From Gari tellinella (lineage: Eukaryota; Mollusca; Bivalvia; Cardiida; Psammobiidae), in the NCBI GenBank assembly GCA_922989275.2, contig OV277858.1:4216001-4280000 (forward strand): a stretch of 64,000 nucleotides of DNA, read 5' to 3'. Under the pieces are notes generated by a model, which did not search any database, was not told the origin of the DNA, and saw only the letters and a list, made by a program, of their open reading frames with translations. Shown in pieces: positions 57,901 to 64,000 of the stretch (within the stretch, counting starts at the first letter, position 1; every line of letters starts with the position of its first letter). The position numbers and the translations under genes were made by a program.

Positions 57901-58491
57901 AAGGCACATTCTGCTTTACTTTCAACCTGCTTTAAGTGGTCACCTGTTTTCGAAGCAAGAAATAGGCTAAGAGGTAATGGGTTAAAGTATGTTGAAAGTA
58001 AAGCGCCGATAAGAGTACTGCATTTCAAGCACGTGGTCATTGACCAGGATTTCTGATCATTCCTGATTGGTTAAATTGTTTCATACAGTTGTGGTCAATA
58101 GACAAAACAGACCCGTCTGTGACGGGAAAAATCAATTTATTAAACTAGTAATTTACCGAAAAATCTGACACCCTTTCCGAACATATCTATATAAGCAATA
58201 CACAGGGCCAGTTACAGCATTTATGCACCGGGAATAGCTCTCTGATTATGGTCTACACTGTTTGCAAATGACAATTTTACTCCTAACAAGAACCCCCTCT
58301 ACATATAGAGCTAGATCTTATTCTATAACAATTCATTATAACTATAAGTATAGTTACAGACCGCTAGTAAACTTATGCCTAAAGAGCTGGTGGTATGTCA
58401 GCTCCGGCTGGTTGCTCTCTTTTCCCATGGTTTCAGCCAACAGCATACACTCCTGTTGGCTGAAATTCGACTCTCGTTTCTGTGCATTCAT
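54854..58491 (-). CDS. Myb/SANT-like Harbinger partner protein, five exons, intact
   Basis: Minus-strand exons 58,491-58,362, 57,595-57,428, 56,993-56,852, 56,355-56,275 and 54,986-54,854 all have GT/AG boundaries and consistent phases. They encode 217 residues without a stop. Residues 6-90 form a NAIF1/Myb-SANT-like domain split by an intron: RESNFSQQECMLLAE, HKFTSGITSHTKREMWKKV, FNASATINRSPEKLEKKW. A GGGQCSKQLSLLTEAVMAVIG segment follows, as in Harbinger-encoded partners, and the end (VEELTKMKLILEIRYLNKKL) looks like a short coiled coil. In studied Harbingers this partner carries the transposase into the nucleus and binds subterminal DNA. A TATA-like TATTTATATCC lies about 95-105 bp upstream of the ATG, and AATAAA (54,696-54,691) lies past the stop. 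Unlike the transposase it is unbroken. Confidence 0.85.
55080..56040. repeat. Myb-gene intron 4 with hairpin repeats
   Basis: Contains a GAGGGCTCAAGATGGAGATC hairpin remnant (55,095-55,150), AATGCATTAC-type short inverted repeats (55,690-55,800) and a GCAGGCTGAAAGTAAAGCAG-family palindrome (55,940-56,020). Confidence 0.55.
56275..56355 (-). CDS. Myb-like exon 4
   Basis: Acceptor TGTTTACCAG|T; SHTSVTSDAVVPVTVEHVQP; donor ATCAG|GTACAA. A Val/Pro-rich linker. Confidence 0.75.
56852..56993 (-). CDS. Myb-like exon 3
   Basis: Acceptor TATGATTCAG|GT; GGQCSKQLSLLTEAVMAVIG, AAVAGAASSWMDTSFIQL; donor GAAAG|GTTAGT. Confidence 0.8.
57196..57250. repeat. Decayed GCAGGCTGAAAGTAA palindrome
   Basis: GCAGGCTGAAAGTAAGGTAC and 'attctgtttactttcaaattgctc'; centre deleted. 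Lies in Myb-gene intron 2. Confidence 0.5.
57428..57595 (-). CDS. Myb-like exon 2 (second half of the DNA-binding domain)
   Basis: Acceptor TTTTTTATAG|GA; ITSHTKREMWKKVAEVFNA ... KWLNMVVKHRLLYSDYTRD; donor ACCG|GTATAT. The spaced tryptophans in MWKK and KKWLN are the Myb/SANT-like core. Confidence 0.85.
57684..57985. mobile_element. ~300-bp palindromic MITE (best copy of its family)
   Basis: 'acccattaccccatagcctgattt' at the left mirrors 'aaataggctaagaggtaatgggttaa' at the right; TTAA is intact on the right only. Centre 57,865-57,936 is a perfect palindrome: GCTTAAAGCAGGCTGAAAGT ... ACTTTCAACCTGCTTTAAG around GTGCCTTAAGGCAC. Lies in Myb-gene intron 1. Confidence 0.75.
58362..58491 (-). CDS. 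Myb-like exon 1
   Basis: MNAQKRESNFSQQECMLLAE to HQLFRHKFTS plus one base; donor CTAGCG|GTCTGT. The alternative donor 4 bp on (GGTCT|GTAACT) would put exon 2 out of frame and is rejected. Start ATG 58,491-58,489 follows 'agataag'. Confidence 0.8.
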
Positions 58492-59034
58492 CTTATCTAT
58501 TGCGCAAGCAGACATTGAATGTTGTTGTCATGTGACCTTATACAAACCCATTTTTGGCAGAGGTGGGTGGGGTTTTCCGCCGTGGATATAAATAGTGTGC
58601 TGCCATTCAGAGTTTACACAACGCCATGCGAAAGAAACAACCATTTCAATACAAAATTGTTTCAGTCCATGACATTACGCTACCCTTTTTCATCTACAGG
58701 ATCCGCCTAAAATGTCACAAAGTGTGCTCCATGATCCATCCTTTCGTCCAAGTTCCAACAGCATGAATCGAGACATGTTTCATCATTTCCAGTGGTCAAT
58801 CAATCGCCGATGTCAAGCATATTAAATGCACTGTTAAAATACTATGTCAATATCTCCTTCTACTATGCGATTCCAATAAACAATCCCTTAATATGAGTTA
58901 AATCCGTATTTCAATACACCTTCCAGTCGGTTGTGTGTTTTCCCGTAACCGCCATATTGGGCCACATCTCGCGTTAGTATATGAGATATATGACGTCATT
59001 TTAGTGGAAAACCCCCTCGCAACGCTCGAGGATT

Positions 59035-59180
59035 CCAACTAAGAATTTTATTTCATTCTTAGAATATTTTTATCTAAGAAAATTCTATAGAATATTCTTA
59101 TCTTAAAACTTAGAATTTTATCTTTCTTAGTGAAAAAAGTTAGAATTAGAAAATTCTAACCCAAAATTCTAAGAATGTTT
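59035..59180. promoter_or_regulatory. Right subterminal TTCTAAGA motif array
   Basis: About seven TTCTTAGAA/TCTAAGAA/CTTAGAAT motifs in 145 bp inside the right terminus, mirroring the left end. Confidence 0.6.
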
Positions 59181-59683
59181 CAGAATACGGCCCTAGAACC
59201 CAAAATAAATACAGTACACTTATTTGAATATTGAAATCATTTGCATAATTTGAGGTCAAATAGAATTGTATTCATTCCATAAAGTGTGAATCCCTTTGAC
59301 TCACGGTTTGTTCCCCGGGGTAATACTATCCAAGGGTAATAACTAAATCACAAGATCGTAAAAGGTAATCTTGATATGTGCAATTGAGGAACGGTATTGG
59401 CGGTGATATCTAGTATCAAATAAATGCCATAATTGTAGTTGTAAACAACAAGGAACGGTTTTAAAATGGCTTCAACTACATTTTGCAAACCTTTAGAATT
59501 ATGGGGTCCGGCTGGACCCCAGCTGTGTTTTGGAACTAAAATCTATGCGAATTGACCTATTTGGTACGTATTTCACACAAGTGTCAAAAACAGCCATAGA
59601 AACAATGTCTTTAAACCTCATAAGCGTCATAAAAATAAAGCCGCTGGGGTCCAATGGACCTCAAAGGTCCGGATGAGGGTTAA

Positions 59684-60140
59684 TGATTTTAACTGAAGCT
59701 ACTACTGTTAACTTTAGTTGTTTTTTTAATTTTGTCTTTTAAATTGAAATTAGTTCAGTTGGATAAGTCAATACCATTGAGGACAACAGAAACTATCCTC
59801 AACATTTTTAAACACTAATACTTTAAATTGTATTTCTTTTAGTGTAAAATAAAAAAACGAAAAAAACATCTTTTTGTTATTTGAAACATTGTAATACTTG
59901 ACATTTGGTTATTTGTAAAAAAAACTTCTACGACCAAGATTATCATCACTATTATATAAAGTTGTTGCATTTGTGAAAAAATTCAGCAAATAAGTTAAAA
60001 GAAAAAATCATCTATTGTACAATTTTGATAATTTGATTAGATTAATTGCGACAAGTTAGTTAGTCAAATATAAATAGTTTAAATATAGTGAAGCAGATAA
60101 TAGCTAAATAACAGAAGAATCTTTCACTTCGGGAAACAAG
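59684..60140. other. Triplet- and AT-rich flank, nothing identified
   Basis: Continues the 'ctactactgttaac' DNA of the left flank of the TTAA element. No gene. Confidence 0.4.
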
Positions 60141-60149
60141 CACCAAAAT

Positions 60150-61490
60150 TGGCACACATACTCCTTGGGGGTTGCTTTTTTTAATAAACCCGCTGGCCAC
60201 TTGAACATCCAAAATGGCCGCCATTTTCCAAGATGGCCGCCAAGTCATATACAGAAACATTGATTTTCGCCCTAAATATGTTAAACCTTGTCTATTTCAA
60301 TGGTCTATGTGTCAAATAACGCGCCTTGACTATGTAGAATTCAAGTTGGATCCTTGAAATTGCTCTTTTGCTTCTTTTTACCCTTAAGTTACTTAAAGAT
60401 TCAAGATGGCCACCATTTTCAAGATGCCCTGCATAGAAATACTAGGTTTTGCAATATATTTGCAAATATTTGTCCTATTTCAATGATCTTTGTTTAAAAT
60501 TATATTTTTGACCATGTACATTTTAAGTTTAAAGCAACCGAGTGACTCAACGGCTTCCATATACCGTTAACTACTTGAAACTTCCAAATGGCAACCATTT
60601 TGTCAAGATGGCCTTCACAGATATATATGCATTTTGAAATAAAATGCCAAATACTTATCCAATATCAATACTTTTGTGTCAAATATACTTTTGTAAAATA
60701 TAAGATTGGAACAATGAATTTGCTCAATGGCTTCCTTGTACCAGGTAGCCACTTAAAATCAACATGGTCGCCCTTACAAGATGGCCGCCACAGAAATATT
60801 GCATTTCTCAATAAAATTGCATATATTTGTCATACTTAAATGATCTCTGTGTCTAATTGTACTTTTCCGACTACGTAGATATTAAATTTGGAAAATTGTG
60901 ATTACTCATTTGCGGCCTTGTACTCGAAAGCTACTTAACGTTCGAGAAGGTAGTCATGTTCAAGTTGGCCACCATGGCATCAACATAAATAATGTACTTC
61001 GCTATACAATTGCAAAGACTAATTGTCTGTGTGACAAAATGAATTGAATATATTTTGACTTTGTAGAATTCAATTCGGAATTATGAAATTGCTCAATTGC
61101 TTCCTTGCATCCGTTAGCCACTTAAATAATCATAATGACCGCCATTTTCCAAGATGGTCGCCATGGTATATACATAATTATTGTATTTCGCAATAAAGTT
61201 GTAAAGACTTGATCTTATTCAATGGTTTTTGTGTCAAATTATAGCTTTTGACTACATTGTATGTATAAATAAGATGTGGAACTATGAAAATACTCAATGA
61301 CTGCTTTGTACCTGTTAGTTATTTACAGTTCAAGATGGCGTCATCTCTCAAAATGGCTGTCACAACAATATTGAATTTCTCAATAAAAAACTTAAAGACC
61401 TGTCCTATTTCGATGATTTGGTTTCAAAGAATACCCTTAAGACTATTGACTATTTAAATTAAAAACAATGGAATCCATGATGGCATCCAA
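60150..61490 (+). repeat. Left arm of a second fold-back, ~190-bp units with CAAGATGGCCGCC
   Basis: Seven units centred near 60,215, 60,410, 60,595, 60,765, 60,965, 61,140 and 61,340. Each has an ATGGCCGCCATTTTCCAAGA- or CAAGATGGCCRCC-type core, then 'atattgcatttcgcaataaaattgcaaa', 'cttgtcctatttcaatg' and 'ttgactatgtagaattcaa'. The small frames here (such as 60,588-60,839) are repeat units. Confidence 0.8.
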
Positions 61491-62680
61491 CCATTATGGT
61501 ATATTTGCTCTCATCGTATATATCATGCCGCTGTTGGCTATACGTGCTGGTCAGCAGCAATGGCTGGTACCCGGCCGGGGTTAAGAATGCCTCCATCTAA
61601 TGCTTGACTGTGACAAACGTGTGTGTCTGATATCAGAGCAGAGGCAAAGGCATAGTGGGTAGACCGTTTCATAGCGACAGGTCCATATGTCACTACGATA
61701 GTATACAGCCTTTCATGATCATGTGGCAGAAATGATCTCAGCAGGCATGTGTATGTGTGTTTCAAACAATTTTGAAGAGGAAATAATTCTCCTGTGAAGA
61801 AGGAAGGTCTCCCATTGGTAAACGTTTTGAAAGTTTATGGACCGTCTTCAGTTCAACCTCCACAAACTTCAGCTGTCGTTTTAAGGGTGCTGGAAAATAG
61901 AAATGCTGGTTTCATGGAAAGACGTGGTCGTCGTGGTTGCATTGGGCTTGTAGTCTATGATGTCATATGATGGTCATACTAACATTTGGGAACATGGATC
62001 CATTTATTTAGTCTTGCTATTGGGGTTTATCGTTATATGTCTTTGTCACATATGAAACATGTTTGACCTTTGCGTCAGGTTCTAAGCAGCTTGGTATGGC
62101 ATTCTAATGGCTGACAGATCTGTTCTTCAATTTCTGTCCGTTTCCTACTCTGTGTTCTTGATAATAACTGACAGATTTGGTGATGCTGTGCCTTTTACTT
62201 CCTAAACTTTTCTTTGACACCATCACCATAATTAATTTCAGGCTTGATCCCAAACAATATGAATCTAATTAGTTGCGAGAATGAAGGGGATGTTAATTGC
62301 AATCATAATGTAGCCATCATGCTTGTTGTTATGTATTTAGCAATTTGAGCTTTTTTGATTTTCTTCTTCTGGTAAGACATACTTTTGGATCGTCCCGGAT
62401 CTATATTTGCCATCTTTGTGAATTGTAAGAAGTCACAGTATAATAATTAGATTTTTTGTATCTGTATTCAGTGAATCAATGCCAGCGGTTATTCCTTTAC
62501 AATATATACCATTTAGTTAATGAGTGAGTGAGTAAGATGTGTTGGCACTTAAACACTGAATAAGTCATATATTCAAAATTAATTAACCGTGGCTCGGCTT
62601 CTTTGCGCTGACACACCCTATCAATTCAGGCACGACATTTAATTACACGCTATGTAAAGCTATATCCAACTAAATTAGTT
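61491..62680. other. Loop of the second fold-back, unrecognised
   Basis: Non-repetitive DNA between the arms. A 75-codon minus-strand frame (61,765-61,538; CCCGGCCGGGGTTAA lies near its 3' end) has no recognised domain. If this is the unique part of a mobile element, any gene should be here, but none is convincing. Confidence 0.35.
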
Positions 62681-64000
62681 AACTGATGTGGGGCTTAATA
62701 GATAGCATTAATTTGGGATACTTACCAAACATGTCAGTAAGTACTGAAACCCATGCAGTAAGGAGTAATGTCATGGTTAGAAATTTGGACTCTATACAGT
62801 CAAAAGCGTATTATTTGACACACATAGCATTGCATAGGACAGGTAGTTGTCGTTTTGTTCCGCAAGTTCTGAATGCCTTTCATAAAAGATGCGTAATAAT
62901 GATTTGTACGAGGCTTACAAGTACAATAACACATATGAGTAAGTTCATGGTTCAAAATTGAAGTATAATTAGACACAAATGTCGTTGAAATAGGACAAGT
63001 ACTTGTGATTTTATTGAGAAATATATTATTCCTGTGGCGGCCATGTTGACTTTTAATAGGTTATCGGGTACAAGGATAAAATTAAGCGATTATATAGTTC
63101 AAAATTTGTATTTTACAGAGTAAAAGAAATATTATTTTATATAAAGACCAAAGACAGAGAACAAGTATTACCATTCTATTTCAAAAATGTTATAGTTATC
63201 TTAAACAATGGCGGCTATCTTTCATTTTTAAATGGTTAATTGGTACAAGGATACAATTTAAATGTTACAGTCCAAAAAGTATTAATTGACTCAAAGACCA
63301 ATGATACAGGAGAGGTATTTGCAATTGTATGGCAAAATGCAATATTTCTATGGTGGCCATCATGAAAATGGCGGTCATCATCAATGTTTAAGTGGCTAAC
63401 GGTTGCAGGGAAGCAATTGAGCAATTCCATTATTCCGAATTGAATTCTACATAGTCAAATAATATTAAATTTATTTGACACACAGACCATTGAAATAGAT
63501 CAAGTCTTTGCAATTTTATTGCAACATTTCTGGCCAAGTGTGTGGCCAACTAGAACATGACTACCTTCTTGAATGTTATGCAGCTTACGGGTACAAGGAC
63601 GCAAATGTGTAATCACAATGTTCAAAATTTGATTTATTTGTAGTCAGAAAAGTACAATTAGACACAGAATTCATTGAAGTATAACAAATATATGCAATTT
63701 TATTGGGAAATGCAATATTAATGTGGCGGCCATCTTGAAAAATGGCAGCCGTCTTGATTTTAAGTGGCTACCTGGTACAAGGAAGCTATTTAGCAAATTC
63801 ATGGTTCCAATCTTGAATTATACAAAAGTATTTTTGACACAAAATCATTGCTATTGGATAAGTATTTGGCGTTTTATTTCGAAATGCATATACCGGTATA
63901 TCTGTAATGGCCATCTTTACAAAATGGCTTCCATCTTGAAGTTTCAAGTAGTTAAGAAAGCCGGTGAGTCACTCGGTTGCTCCATCCTTGAAGTGTACAT
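62681..64000 (-). repeat. Right arm of the second fold-back, truncated by the window end
   Basis: Inverted units with GTGGCGGCCATCTTGAAAAA-type cores near 63,040, 63,215, 63,355, 63,540, 63,725 and 63,910. 'gtgagtcactcggttgctcc' at the end mirrors 'aaagcaaccgagtgactcaa' at 60,533, so roughly 400 bp of the arm should lie beyond the window. Confidence 0.8.

Larger units (their letters stand above)
46008..59193. mobile_element. 13.2-kb Harbinger-type DNA transposon with both genes
   Basis: Terminal inverted repeats: GGGCCGTATTCTGAAACATT at 46,008 and its exact complement ending at 59,193; similarity continues into TCTAAG. Both termini are followed by dense TTCTAAGA/TCTTAGAA motifs. The flanking triplets are CAG (left) and TAG (right), a one-mismatch fit to the 3-bp target duplication usual for PIF/Harbinger. 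Inside are a DDE transposase gene on the plus strand and a Myb/SANT-like gene on the minus strand, converging. The large size comes from MITEs and SINEs in introns and spacers. It is inserted in the 44,789-59,679 element. Confidence 0.85.
44789..59679. mobile_element. piggyBac-like TTAA element split by the Harbinger insertion
   Basis: The terminal repeats are CCCTCATCCGGACCTT (from 44,789) and AGGTCCGGATGAGGG (to 59,679), with TTAA directly outside both (44,785-44,788; 59,680-59,683). Without the 13.2-kb insert its own sequence is about 1.7 kb (44,789-46,007 and 59,194-59,679). Subterminal palindromes GGGGTCCAGTGGACCCC and variants occur at 44,832, 45,173, 59,503 and 59,646. TTAA duplication and CCC ends are piggyBac hallmarks (family knowledge). 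No transposase frame is visible in the two parts, so it is probably non-autonomous. The triplet-rich 'ctactactgttaac' DNA of the left flank resumes at 59,700. Confidence 0.85.

Noticed and set aside
58358..58491. Alternative donor GGTCT|GTAACT for Myb-like exon 1
   Set aside because: It would shift exon 2 out of the frame that carries MWKK...KKW; the donor 4 bp upstream keeps the frame.
60588..60839. Small frames in the CAAGATGGCC array
   Set aside because: Each is a single ~190-bp repeat unit read through; no domain or start context.

Overview
This window is non-coding-rich, AT-rich eukaryotic DNA from an animal with introns. The repeat content (TTAA- and TA-flanked MITEs, long fold-back elements, tRNA-derived SINEs, 'gtccgtccgt' and 'aggtcactaggtcaaa' dispersed repeats, Harbinger elements) resembles what I know from marine bivalve molluscs. 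That assignment is inference and no species is claimed. No complete host gene is visible. Most of the window is transposable elements inserted into one another, with a few possible host or old-transposon exons between them.

Layout. 1-13 kb: dispersed hairpin repeats, SINE pieces, a 73-bp perfect direct repeat (4.16 and 4.83 kb), a 283-bp TA-flanked MITE (10.5 kb), and remains of a minus-strand spliced gene (12.7 to 8.1 kb) whose first exon has an in-frame stop. 13-23 kb: a 1.2-kb element whose inverted partner lies at 36.4-37.6 kb, a TTAA MITE sitting in the centre of a palindromic repeat (16.4 kb), several copies of a repeat rich in AGGTCACTAGGTCA, and two small plus-strand exon candidates. 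23.5-31.8 kb: an 8.3-kb fold-back element flanked by TTAA. Its two arms are arrays of about 190-bp units, each with a GTTRCCATRGCAAC (X-box, RFX-type) motif, and its right arm is split by a 2.2-kb TA-flanked element. 31.8-44.7 kb: more dispersed repeats, tandem repeats, a decayed LINE fragment on the minus strand (39.2-38.6 kb), and triplet-rich low-complexity DNA. 44.8-59.7 kb: a TTAA-flanked piggyBac-like non-autonomous element interrupted by a 13.2-kb Harbinger-type transposon (46,008-59,193). 60.1-64.0 kb: a second fold-back of about 190-bp units carrying CAAGATGGCCGCC-like motifs; its right arm runs off the window.

The Harbinger-type element is the best-supported system here. It has matching terminal inverted repeats, subterminal TTCTAAGA arrays, and two spliced genes in convergent orientation. 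The plus-strand gene (49,230-53,678, four exons, 327 codons) is a DDE transposase whose only visible lesion is a TAA at the codon for the catalytic glutamate (51,810-51,812; D-35-E spacing). The minus-strand gene (58,491 to 54,854, five exons) gives an uninterrupted 217-residue Myb/SANT-like DNA-binding protein, the usual Harbinger partner. On the sequence, then, the catalytic subunit is broken and the DNA-binding partner is open.
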